Assembly (NCBI RefSeq): GCF_018613575.1
Contig: NZ_JAGGPX010000011.1
Location: forward strand, 103,482 to 167,481
Source: Planococcus sp. ISL-110
Lineage (GTDB): Bacteria; Bacillota; Bacilli; Bacillales_A; Planococcaceae
Direction of reading: 5' to 3'
DNA: 64,000 nt
A program made the position numbers and the translations under genes. Each line of letters starts with the position of its first letter. The first letter of the stretch is position 1. Positions 18,604 through 26,731 of the stretch are shown here, one piece after another. The notes below the pieces were generated by a model, which worked only from the letters and a program-made list of their open reading frames with translations, had not been told where the DNA came from and ran no database searches.

Positions 18604-18792
18604 ATGCCTAAAGTATGTGCAGTTAGTGGACGTAAAGCTCGCGCGGGAAATGCCCGTTCGCACGCAATGAATTCGACAAAACGTACATGGGGAGCAAACC
18701 TTCAAAAAGTTCGCATCCTTGTAGACGGTAAACCGAAACGTGTATGGGTTTCTGCAAGAGCAATGAAATCAGGAAAAGTTGAGCGCGTATAA
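18604..18792 (+). CDS. rpmB: 50S ribosomal protein L28
   Basis: A 62-residue basic protein starting [20 protein letters not shown], the L28 signature, with the [13 protein letters not shown] segment following. L28 is needed for late 50S assembly. The two N-terminal-zinc cysteine pairs of the Zn-binding paralogue type are not complete (only one Cys, residue 5), so this looks like the zinc-free form. GAGGAGGG precedes the ATG. It is a single-gene unit on the plus strand with its own terminator. spoVM, which lies next to rpmB in B. subtilis, is not seen. Confidence 0.97.
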   Translation: MPKVCAVSGRKARAGNARSHAMNSTKRTWGANLQKVRILVDGKPKRVWVSARAMKSGKVERV

Positions 18793-18805
18793 ATCGCTCA
18801 TCGAT

Positions 18806-18842
18806 AATGCCGGTGCTGATCTAATCAGCCCGGCATTTTTTC
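18806..18842 (+). terminator. Terminator of rpmB
   Basis: AATGCCGG-TGCTGAT / ATCAGC-CCGGCATT stem-loop followed by TTTTTT on the plus strand. Confidence 0.9.
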
Positions 18843-18888
18843 TTTGTTAAAGTATGTATTAGACTTAATATAGGTCAAAATGAAATAT

Positions 18889-18933
18889 AAAACAGGCACC
18901 GAAAAGGATTCCCCTTTTCGGTGCCTGTTTTTA
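18889..18933. terminator. Bidirectional hairpin terminator, chiefly of thiN
   Basis: AAAACAGGCACCGAAAAGG and CCTTTTCGGTGCCTGTTTT form a long perfect stem with T runs on both sides. It ends the minus-strand remA-to-thiN unit and backs up the rpmB terminator. Confidence 0.85.
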
Positions 18934-18951
18934 TTCTTTATAGCAATGCTT

Positions 18952-19593
18952 TCACACGTCCGAGCTTTCCACCATAAGACAATGTCCGCTGTGGATGGTT
19001 ACACTTCCATGGCCTAACAGTTCGTTGCTGACAAAGCGCGTCGTTCCGAATGGGACAGTTTCATTGGTGACCGGGTATTTAAATCCGGAGAGCGTCAATC
19101 CTTTGACTTCTTCCGCAAAAGGATAAAATGAAACATAGCTGAAATGCTGATCTTTTTCAACAGCATGAGTGCCCGGGCTAAGGAAACGGATGCGGTTCTG
19201 GTTATTCAACAGGACAAACTGGGTTGCCGGAAATTTCTGCTGGTACTGATACATGATATGAAGCACACTCATGTAATGGTCCAGCCGCCCGCCTGTCACT
19301 CCAGCAAGTATAACTTGCACCGGCTGATGGCTCATCGCCCTCTCAAGCCCCAGTTCTGTATCGGACTGGTCTTTTTCAGATGGAGACCGTTCCAGTTCGG
19401 GCAATGCCGCACGTATTTTCTTGTAGTCCTCAAAGGTCACCGAATCGAAATCTCCGACAGCGGCAGCTGGCTGAATCCCCTTTTCCAGCAGCACCAGTGT
19501 CCCGGAATCGATTCCAATATACAAAGCTTCCGGAAAAAAAGAGAAATCCGGCAGTTCCCCTGCCGGACCTCCCGCGATTAGAATGATGTTCAA
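18952..19593 (-). CDS. thiN: Thiamine pyrophosphokinase
   Basis: Transfers pyrophosphate from ATP to thiamine to make the cofactor TPP. The 213 residues carry the ThiN/TPK motifs IGIDSGTLVLLEKGIQP, VGDFDSV (about 47-53), EKDQSDTELGLERA and GVTGGRLDHYMS (about 100-111). The start overlaps the rpe stop by four bases. It is the last gene of the long remA-gmk...rpe-thiN array and ends before a bidirectional hairpin. Confidence 0.95.
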   Translation of the reverse strand: MNIILIAGGPAGELPDFSFFPEALYIGIDSGTLVLLEKGIQPAAAVGDFDSVTFEDYKKIRAALPELERSPSEKDQSDTELGLERAMSHQPVQVILAGVTGGRLDHYMSVLHIMYQYQQKFPATQFVLLNNQNRIRFLSPGTHAVEKDQHFSYVSFYPFAEEVKGLTLSGFKYPVTNETVPFGTTRFVSNELLGHGSVTIHSGHCLMVESSDV

Positions 19594-20255
19594 GAAATCG
19601 CCTCTTCTCCTGCTTTCCTGATTGCTTGAAGAGCCTGTGCCCGGTCTTTTTTACTGTAAATGGCTGAACCGGCTACAAAGACAGTCGCTCCTGCTTCTGC
19701 ACAGGCCACGATTGTTTCTTCGTTGATGCCGCCATCAATTTCAATTTCAATGGACAGCCCTTTTTCTTTGATGATGTCAGACAGCTGTTTGACTTTCGGC
19801 ACAACTGAACGAATAAACTTCTGACCGCCAAATCCAGGGTTGACCGTCATGAACAGTACAAGATCGATGTCTTCCAGGACATGCTGGATGGTTTCAAGCG
19901 GTGTATGCGGATTCAGAACGACACCCGGCTTGACGCCAAGCGACCGGATTAATTGAATGGTCCGGTGCAAATGAGGACAGGCCTCTACGTGAACAGTAAT
20001 GAAATCAGCGCCGGCTTTTGCAAACTCTTCAATATATTGATCTGGGTTTTCAATCATCAAATGGACATCCATTGGCAATTTGGTTAACGGCCGTATGGCA
20101 TTTAAAACAATCGGCCCAAACGAAATGTTTGGCACAAAATGGCCGTCCATGACATCAACATGGATCCAATCGGCTCCTGCTTTTTCCACTTCCAAAACTT
20201 CTTCTCCAAGTTTCGCAAAATCTGCTGCTAGAATAGACGGTGCAATTTTAATCAT
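19590..20255 (-). CDS. rpe: Ribulose-phosphate 3-epimerase
   Basis: Interconverts ribulose-5-phosphate and xylulose-5-phosphate in the pentose phosphate pathway. The 221-residue TIM barrel shows the N-terminal KIAPSILAADFAKLG, metal-binding HVDVMDGHFVPN (about 33-44), MTVNPGFGGQKFI and EIDGGINEETI. The start overlaps rsgA by 8 bases and the end overlaps thiN. The rsgA-rpe-thiN order is conserved in Bacillales. Confidence 0.97.
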   Translation of the reverse strand: MIKIAPSILAADFAKLGEEVLEVEKAGADWIHVDVMDGHFVPNISFGPIVLNAIRPLTKLPMDVHLMIENPDQYIEEFAKAGADFITVHVEACPHLHRTIQLIRSLGVKPGVVLNPHTPLETIQHVLEDIDLVLFMTVNPGFGGQKFIRSVVPKVKQLSDIIKEKGLSIEIEIDGGINEETIVACAEAGATVFVAGSAIYSKKDRAQALQAIRKAGEEAIS

Positions 20256-21144
20256 TTGAATACCTCGGCTTTCGGCTCATAATTTCTTCCAAAAATTTCA
20301 AGTAATGCTTGTAACGATATTCCGGTATTTCATTTGCCTCGACGGCAGCTTTGATGGCACATTTCGGTTCGTTCATGTGCAGGCATTCCCTGAATTTGCA
20401 GGCGTTGGAGCGTGCAGCAAATTCAGGGAAGCATGCGGACAATTCTTCCCGCTCCATGGTTTCGAAGTCAAACGAACTAAAGCCCGGCGTGTCTGCGAGC
20501 AGTCCATTGTTCACGGCAATCAGTTCCACATGACGCGTCGTATGTTTGCCCCGGTTCAACGCTTTGGAGATATCATCTGTCTTCAGCTCAAGCGACGGCA
20601 AGATGGTATTCAGCAAAGTTGATTTCCCGACACCGGACTGTCCTGCAAGAACACTGATTTTGCCTTCCAGTACAGGCATCAGACGTTCTTTTAAGGCTGG
20701 ATCGCCAATGAATGTCGGAATTACTTCGTAACCGATTTTTTCATAATCCTCAATATAATGTTGAATTTTCTCTTTCTCTGACTCTTTCAGCAGATCCATT
20801 TTTGTCAGGCAAATGATCGGTTTAATCGAATGGGATTCGATTGCCGTTAAAAAGCGATCCAATAGCAAGGGGTGAAAGTCGGGCTGCTTGGCTGAAAAAA
20901 CGAGGATGGCCTGGTCAACATTCGTAATCGGCGGACGCACCAATTCGTTTTTCCGTTCATAGACGTGCAGGATCGTTCCTTCCAGGTCATTATCGGCTTT
21001 ATAATCGACGTAATCTCCGACCAATGGTGTTATTTGGCGATTGCGGAAAACCCCACGCCCACGGCATTGAGTGTAACGCTTACCATCTTCATCTAATACA
21101 TAATAAAATCCGCTCAATGCTTTTCTGATTTGACCTTTCGGCAT
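20248..21144 (-). CDS. rsgA: Ribosome small subunit-dependent GTPase RsgA
   Basis: Late 30S maturation GTPase (also YloQ/CpgA). The 298 residues show an N-terminal OB fold, a circularly permuted GTPase in which the G4 motif LTKMD (about 113-117) comes before the P-loop GQSGVGKS (168-175) and DTPGFSSF, and a C-terminal zinc motif with CKFRECLHMNEPKC (about 248-261). All key residues are present. It lies 24 bases after prkC; PrkC is known to phosphorylate this protein in B. subtilis. Confidence 0.97.
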   Translation of the reverse strand: MPKGQIRKALSGFYYVLDEDGKRYTQCRGRGVFRNRQITPLVGDYVDYKADNDLEGTILHVYERKNELVRPPITNVDQAILVFSAKQPDFHPLLLDRFLTAIESHSIKPIICLTKMDLLKESEKEKIQHYIEDYEKIGYEVIPTFIGDPALKERLMPVLEGKISVLAGQSGVGKSTLLNTILPSLELKTDDISKALNRGKHTTRHVELIAVNNGLLADTPGFSSFDFETMEREELSACFPEFAARSNACKFRECLHMNEPKCAIKAAVEANEIPEYRYKHYLKFLEEIMSRKPRYSND

Positions 21145-21168
21145 CTTTTCACTCCTTTCGCTGCTGTT

Positions 21169-23139
21169 TTATTCTACATTTGAATAATTAAAAGTTTCTT
21201 CCAGAATCACCGTGGAATCGCGGACAATCCGGTATGATGCGCTTTCACCTTCTGCAATCTGCAATTCAATGCGATGCGACTGGTCCTCGGTGATCGTAAA
21301 CTCCTCAACCGGTTCCACCATTGTCTGTGAATTATCCTGAATATAGATTTGGATGGTCTGTTCAACAGGATCTTCGCCTTCTGCAGCCGGTTCAGCAGGT
21401 TCATACGGAATCTCCACCGTATGAATATAAGTCTTCATCGGCTGCTCGGCCACTCCAGACGACAAGGTTACTTCAATCGTGCTGCCGGCTACGAGCTGCT
21501 CTCCTGCAGCAGGGGTTTGGGACATGACTCGTCCGTCCTCGACTTCGTCTGATGCCTGCTCCGAAACGATGCGGATATTAAATCCGGAAGAACGGGCATA
21601 ATCGTTGAGGTTCTCCTCCGTAAAGCCTGACAGGTCTTCTACTTCGCGCATATCTTTCCCTTTGCTGACAATAAACTCCACATCGGTTTCACTGATGATC
21701 ACATTTTCTCCAGCTGACGGTTCCTGGTTCAAGATGGTGCCAATCGGTTCTTCGGAAAATTCTTCAGCAGACTCCACCGATGCGAAATTCTTGTCTGCTA
21801 AGGCTCCAGACGCTTCTTCAATGGTGCTGCCGACAAAGTCGTCCATTTCGATCATTTCTTTGCCCATGCTGACAAACAATTGAATTTCCGTTTCACGATC
21901 CCTCATTTTTCCAGCTTCCGGTATGGTCCGGATAATGTAATTCGCTTCTATCTGCTCGGAGTATTCTTCGGTTTCTTCACCTGCAATAAAGCCAGCTGCC
22001 TGAAGTTCTTCAAGCGCTTCGTTGCGTTCCATCTCGGAAACATCCGGTACAGCGATTTGCCTTGGTTCAAACACTCCTGGAAAAGCAATTGCCAGAACCA
22101 GTCCACCAATCAATAAGAAAGCCAGTATCGCTAGTATCCATGGCCATTTCTTTTTCTTTTTTCCAGGAGCTTTCGTTTCTTTTTTCGCTTGATTCAGCGG
22201 AAGAGGCATTGTTTTGGTTTCTGCGGCGCTGGTATAAGCTGCTGAATCTTTAATAGCGGGCATAGCGCGTGTTTCATCCTGGTCAACAGGCACCTTGAAT
22301 TTCGGTTCATTTAACCGTTCCGGCAATAATACCGTGGCCAGGTCTGCTTCCATTTCATCAGCAGACTGGTATCGGTGCTGAATATTTTTCGCAGTCGCCT
22401 TCAAAACGACATTTTCCAAGCTTTGCGGCAGGTCTGGGACCGTTTCCCGCAAAGAAGGGGTTTCTGTCTGCAAATGCTTTAATGCGATGGACACGGCCGA
22501 TTCACCGGAAAACGGCAGCTTGCCTGTAATCAATTCGTACATGACGATTCCAAGTGAATAGATATCGGATTTTTTATTGGCAGTGCCCCCGCGTGCCTGC
22601 TCCGGTGATAAATAATGGACAGTTCCCAGCACGGAATTCGTCTGGGTGTAGGAAGTCGCACTTAATGCCATCGCGATGCCGAAATCGGATATTTTCACAT
22701 TGCCTTCCGCATCCATCAAAATGTTTTGCGGTTTGATGTCTCGGTGGACAATCTGGTTATGGTGGGCGTGCGCCAAAGCCGATGCCAGTTGTTTCATAAT
22801 CTCAACAGCCCGCTCAGGGGATACTGGTGAATGTTCGATTATGTAATCTTTCAAGGTTTTCCCCGGAACATATTCCATCACCAAGTAATGTATAGAGCCG
22901 TCTTCGCCTACATCAAAAATATTGACGATGTTCGGATGCGCCAAACTGGTTGTGGACAAAGCTTCTCTTTGGAAGCGCCTGCGCAATTCTTCTTCATTTG
23001 AAAAATCATAGCGCAAAATCTTGATGGCGATATCCCGGTCCAGAATCATATCATGTGCCAAATACACATTGGACATTCCACCGCCGCCGATCAATTCCTT
23101 AATCTTATAGCGGCCGTTAATGCTTTTGCCAATCAGCAT
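21169..23139 (-). CDS. prkC: Serine/threonine kinase PrkC (Stk1) with PASTA repeats
   Basis: Membrane kinase that senses muropeptides/lipid II and controls cell wall, growth and translation targets. The 656 residues comprise a cytoplasmic Hanks kinase (glycine loop GGGGMSNVYLAHD at 18-30, Lys40, HRDIKPQN, ISDFG, and activation loop SYTQTNSVLGTVHY), a juxtamembrane linker, one membrane helix (about WPWILAILAFLLIGGLVLAI), three PASTA domains, and a C-terminal Ig-like domain ending ILEETFNYSNVE. It starts 2 bases after stp, so kinase and phosphatase are made together. Confidence 0.97.
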   Translation of the reverse strand: MLIGKSINGRYKIKELIGGGGMSNVYLAHDMILDRDIAIKILRYDFSNEEELRRRFQREALSTTSLAHPNIVNIFDVGEDGSIHYLVMEYVPGKTLKDYIIEHSPVSPERAVEIMKQLASALAHAHHNQIVHRDIKPQNILMDAEGNVKISDFGIAMALSATSYTQTNSVLGTVHYLSPEQARGGTANKKSDIYSLGIVMYELITGKLPFSGESAVSIALKHLQTETPSLRETVPDLPQSLENVVLKATAKNIQHRYQSADEMEADLATVLLPERLNEPKFKVPVDQDETRAMPAIKDSAAYTSAAETKTMPLPLNQAKKETKAPGKKKKKWPWILAILAFLLIGGLVLAIAFPGVFEPRQIAVPDVSEMERNEALEELQAAGFIAGEETEEYSEQIEANYIIRTIPEAGKMRDRETEIQLFVSMGKEMIEMDDFVGSTIEEASGALADKNFASVESAEEFSEEPIGTILNQEPSAGENVIISETDVEFIVSKGKDMREVEDLSGFTEENLNDYARSSGFNIRIVSEQASDEVEDGRVMSQTPAAGEQLVAGSTIEVTLSSGVAEQPMKTYIHTVEIPYEPAEPAAEGEDPVEQTIQIYIQDNSQTMVEPVEEFTITEDQSHRIELQIAEGESASYRIVRDSTVILEETFNYSNVE

Positions 23140-23141
23140 AC

Positions 23142-23891
23142 TTATACCTCCTCATCCACAGAGGACAGAAGAACCAATGAAATATTGTCTTCTCCTCCAA
23201 GATCATTGGCCAAGGTTACCAGCTCCTGGCCCTTTTGAGATAAAGGAACCGCTGAGCGAACGATGGAGGCAAGTTCTTCTTTCGGAATTTTATTGCTTAG
23301 GCCGTCTGAACAAATCAGTAGATAAGAAGCCCCTACGAATGAAAAACGGATCAATTCTCTTTCAATATCAGCTTCGGTGCCGAGCGCACGGACGATCCAA
23401 TTTTTCTTGGGATGCGCTTCCGCTTCTTCCTGGCTGATTTCCCCGCTGTCCACCAGCACGTTGACATAAGAGTGGTCCCGTGTAATCTGGTCGATGCTGC
23501 CGTTTATGAGATACGCACGGCTGTCCCCGATATGGCATAAAATACCTTCATTTTCTTCAATCAACGCTGCAACCAAGGTAGTGCCCATGCCTTTGCACTC
23601 CAGGTTTTCCATCGAATGGTCAAACACCAAACGATTGATTGTCTGTACGCGTTCGGAAAGCCATTTTTTCTTATTGTCGAGTGTCGAAAATGACTCTTCC
23701 CCGTCTTCCAAAAAATAACGGCTCAGCCGGTCGACGGTCATTTTACTGGCGACATCCCCAGCTTTGTGCCCGCCCATTCCATCTGCAACTATGGCCAGAA
23801 GGAGGCCGTTCGGACGTTTCAGGACAGCCACGCTATCTTCGTTCACTTCACGGATTTTTCCTGTATCACTTTCTACCACATACTCAAACAA
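23142..23891 (-). CDS. stp: PP2C-family protein phosphatase (PrpC/Stp)
   Basis: Metal-dependent phosphatase that reverses PrkC phosphorylation. In 249 residues the PP2C motifs are complete: VNEDS, VADGMGGHKAGDVAS (about 36-50), GMGTTLVAAL, HIGDSRAYL and CSDGLSNK, with GGEDNISLVLL near the end. The start is TTG at 23891-23889 with GGGGTG 7 bases upstream; no better codon is available. In B. subtilis rlmN lies directly upstream; here the preceding gene is rsmB, with only 33 bases between. Confidence 0.95.
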   Translation of the reverse strand: MFEYVVESDTGKIREVNEDSVAVLKRPNGLLLAIVADGMGGHKAGDVASKMTVDRLSRYFLEDGEESFSTLDNKKKWLSERVQTINRLVFDHSMENLECKGMGTTLVAALIEENEGILCHIGDSRAYLINGSIDQITRDHSYVNVLVDSGEISQEEAEAHPKKNWIVRALGTEADIERELIRFSFVGASYLLICSDGLSNKIPKEELASIVRSAVPLSQKGQELVTLANDLGGEDNISLVLLSSVDEEV

Positions 23892-23924
23892 ATCATGACA
23901 CCCCGATTCTGATCTTTTACTGCT

Positions 23925-25277
23925 TTAAGCAGTTACTGTCTTTTGTGTCTTTTTAAAAGCCGCGATAAAAAAGCCGTCGCTTCCGTAATCCTGTGGAAAC
24001 ACCTGAACAAACCCTGTATGTTTAATGCCCATAGCCGCCGGCAATGCCGCCTGGATTTTTTCCATTTCAGGATGCTCTTTCAGGAACCGTTCAGCGGTGC
24101 CTCTGTTTTCGACTGCATCCACTGTGCAGGTGCTGTAGACCAAAATGCCATCTTGCTTCAATAAACGAGCGGCCTGGTCCAGCAATTCAATTTGGATTTC
24201 CTGCAAACGGGCGAAATCCTCTTCTTTTTTCGTATATTTAATATCGGGTTTCCGTTTGATGACACCCAATCCGCTGCAGGGTGCATCCACGAGAATGCGG
24301 TCGAACTTTTCTTCACCAAAGCGTTCAACGCTTTGCTTGCCGTCCCCCACTAAAGTTTCGATGACCGTATGGCCAAGCCGCTCGGCTGTTTCGTCGATCA
24401 GCTTTACTTTATGCTGATGCAAATCAAGCGCATACAAAGTCCCGCTATTATTCATTTTCTCAGCGATATGAGTAGTTTTCCCACCCGGCGCTGCACACAT
24501 GTCAAGCACTGTCATGTCCGGTTCGACCTGCAGGGCGTAGGCTGGAAGCATCGAGCTCTCGTCCTGGATGGTGATAAAGCCTTTTTCAAATGTCACCGTT
24601 CTTGCAGGCTGGCCATTCGTGACAATCAAACATTCAGGGATCAATTTACTCGGTACCGCTTCCAACTCTTCAGACTGGAGCATCTCAATCACTTCTTCGA
24701 CAGTTGCACGGGATGTGTTGACCCGCACTGTTTGTGACGGTGTTTTGTTGTTTTCCAATGCCATTTCGCGTGTTTTTTCCAAGCCAAACTGCTCTGCCCA
24801 GCGTTTGATCATCCAGATTGGATGGCTTGTTTCGATGGAAATCTTTTCGTATGGGTCACTGATCGTATTGAACGAACGGACACCATTGCGCTGAACTGAA
24901 CGCAGTACGCCGTTGACAACTGAAGCAACTCCTCCATGGCCGCGGCGTTTGGCAATTTCAACCGCTTCGTGGACAACTGCGTGTGCCGGAATCCGGTCCA
25001 GATAAACAATCTGATACAGAGACAACCTCAGCAAGGTTTTGACCCATGGTTCGATTTTCCCTTTCAAATAAGGTTCCAGGTAGTAATCCAATGTCATCTG
25101 ATGCTGTAAAGTGCCGTAGGTGATTTCTGTCAGCAAGCCTCTGTTTTTGGCTGCGATGCCATAGCTTTCGATGGTTTGGTGAAGAAGAAGGTTGCTGTAG
25201 GCCTGCTTGTTTTCCACTGCCCAAAGAATCGAGAATGCTGCGTCCCGGACATTGCCTTGAAGTTTTTTGTTTTTCAT
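23925..25277 (-). CDS. rsmB: 16S rRNA (cytosine-967 C5)-methyltransferase RsmB
   Basis: Modifies C967 of 16S rRNA. The 450 residues have an N-terminal NusB-like RNA-binding domain ([19 protein letters not shown]) and a C-terminal SAM methyltransferase with [14 protein letters not shown] (about 259-272), catalytic Cys in [19 protein letters not shown] and the second Cys in [11 protein letters not shown]. It overlaps the fmt end by four bases. The usual downstream partner rlmN is missing. Confidence 0.96.
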   Translation of the reverse strand: MKNKKLQGNVRDAAFSILWAVENKQAYSNLLLHQTIESYGIAAKNRGLLTEITYGTLQHQMTLDYYLEPYLKGKIEPWVKTLLRLSLYQIVYLDRIPAHAVVHEAVEIAKRRGHGGVASVVNGVLRSVQRNGVRSFNTISDPYEKISIETSHPIWMIKRWAEQFGLEKTREMALENNKTPSQTVRVNTSRATVEEVIEMLQSEELEAVPSKLIPECLIVTNGQPARTVTFEKGFITIQDESSMLPAYALQVEPDMTVLDMCAAPGGKTTHIAEKMNNSGTLYALDLHQHKVKLIDETAERLGHTVIETLVGDGKQSVERFGEEKFDRILVDAPCSGLGVIKRKPDIKYTKKEEDFARLQEIQIELLDQAARLLKQDGILVYSTCTVDAVENRGTAERFLKEHPEMEKIQAALPAAMGIKHTGFVQVFPQDYGSDGFFIAAFKKTQKTVTA

Positions 25278-26206
25278 TCGAATAAATCTCCTGCCTGGAT
25301 TTTAGGTCCTTTTAAATACTCTTTTGCCGTCATGCGTTTCTTGCCCGATGGCTGCAGTTCAGTGATGGCTATAACGCCTTCGCCTGTTTTCACCAAAATA
25401 GAATCATCAGTCAGCCCGACCACTTGCCCAGCCTGGCCGCTGGCATTGGACGAAGTTTTTTCCGTCCACCAGATTTTCATATTGGCGCCGTTGAAAGTTG
25501 TATACGCAACCGGCCATGGATGCAGTCCGCGAACTTGATTGTAAATGGCCGCGGCTGATTTTGACCAGTCAATGTGTTCCTGCTCGCGCGAGATATTCCG
25601 CGCATATGTTACGGCCTGTTCGTCCTGTGGAATGCGTTCGTTCGTACCTGCAATGATTGAGGGTAAGGTTTGCTTTAATAAATCACGTCCGGCAATGCTC
25701 AATTTATCAAACATGCTGCCCGTGTGATCCTGCTCTTCGATTGGCACCCTTACCTGCGAGATGATATCGCCTGCATCCAGACGGTCTACCATGTACATGA
25801 TGGTGACTCCCGTTTCAGGCTGGCCATCCATAATAGCTTGATGGATCGGTGCACCTCCGCGGTATGCTGGCAAAAGCGAAGCATGGACATTGATGGCGCC
25901 CAGTTTTGGTGTCTCCAGCAGTTCACTCGGCAAAATCTGCCCAAAAGCTGCTGTGACAATCAAATCGGCCTCCAGATCAAGTACATGCTGAAGCTCTTCC
26001 GGATTTTTCAGTTTTTCCGGCTGGTACACCGGCAAGCCAAGGCGCATTGCCTCTTCTTTGACCGGTGTCGCCGTCATCACTTTTTTGCGTCCGACTGGCC
26101 GGTCCGGCTGCGTCACGACGGAAATGACTCTGTAGCCTTCTTCGACAAGCATGCGCAGGATCGGTGCGGAAAAGGCGGGGGTTCCCATGAATACAATTTT
26201 GGTCAA
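25274..26206 (-). CDS. fmt: Methionyl-tRNA formyltransferase
   Basis: Formylates initiator Met-tRNA using 10-formyl-THF. The 310 residues carry the N-terminal fold start [15 protein letters not shown], the active-site segment [15 protein letters not shown] (106-120) with conserved Asn and His, the Asp in DRLDAGDII, and a C-terminal OB domain. It follows def with a four-base overlap; def and fmt act at opposite ends of the same formyl-methionine cycle. Confidence 0.97.
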   Translation of the reverse strand: MTKIVFMGTPAFSAPILRMLVEEGYRVISVVTQPDRPVGRKKVMTATPVKEEAMRLGLPVYQPEKLKNPEELQHVLDLEADLIVTAAFGQILPSELLETPKLGAINVHASLLPAYRGGAPIHQAIMDGQPETGVTIMYMVDRLDAGDIISQVRVPIEEQDHTGSMFDKLSIAGRDLLKQTLPSIIAGTNERIPQDEQAVTYARNISREQEHIDWSKSAAAIYNQVRGLHPWPVAYTTFNGANMKIWWTEKTSSNASGQAGQVVGLTDDSILVKTGEGVIAITELQPSGKKRMTAKEYLKGPKIQAGDLFE

Positions 26207-26712
26207 ACCTCTTCCTCCTCTTCTTCCTGCTGGCGGATCATTTCGTCCAATTCTTCCTGCGAGACGTATTTGGTGATTTTGCTGGTGAACAGGATTCCGT
26301 CCAAATGATCTATTTCATGCTGGATCGCACGGGCTTCGTAGCCTTCCGCTTCCAATTCGTACCAGGAACCGTCGCGCTCCTGCGCTTTGATTTTGATGTG
26401 GTCCCAGCGTTCAACCTCACCGAAGATTCCAGGAAAACTCAAGCAGCCTTCAATATCGGTTTCAGCGCCTTCAAACAGCACCAATTCTGGATTGATCAGT
26501 TCAATCGGGTCCTGGCCTTCCCGGAAATCGACGATTGCTGCACGGACTGCGACGCCTACTTGAGGCGCGGCAATGCCGACGCCATCCGATTCAACCATCG
26601 TTTCATGCATGTCGTCTAAAAGAACTGATAAGTTCTGATCAAAAGTGGTCACAGGCAGACATTTTGTCTCCAATACTTCGTTCGGGTGCTTTATTACCAT
26701 TCGAATTGTCAT
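26203..26712 (-). CDS. def: Peptide deformylase
   Basis: Removes the N-formyl group from nascent proteins. In 169 residues the three metalloprotease motifs are intact: [10 protein letters not shown] (44-53), EGCLS with metal ligand Cys90, and QHEIDHLDG with His132, catalytic Glu133 and His136. The C-terminal tail is very acidic ([10 protein letters not shown]). The ATG at 26712 has GAGGAA upstream and lies 19 bases after priA. Confidence 0.97.
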   Translation of the reverse strand: MTIRMVIKHPNEVLETKCLPVTTFDQNLSVLLDDMHETMVESDGVGIAAPQVGVAVRAAIVDFREGQDPIELINPELVLFEGAETDIEGCLSFPGIFGEVERWDHIKIKAQERDGSWYELEAEGYEARAIQHEIDHLDGILFTSKITKYVSQEELDEMIRQQEEEEEEV

Positions 26713-26731
26713 ATAATATTCCTCTTTTCTC

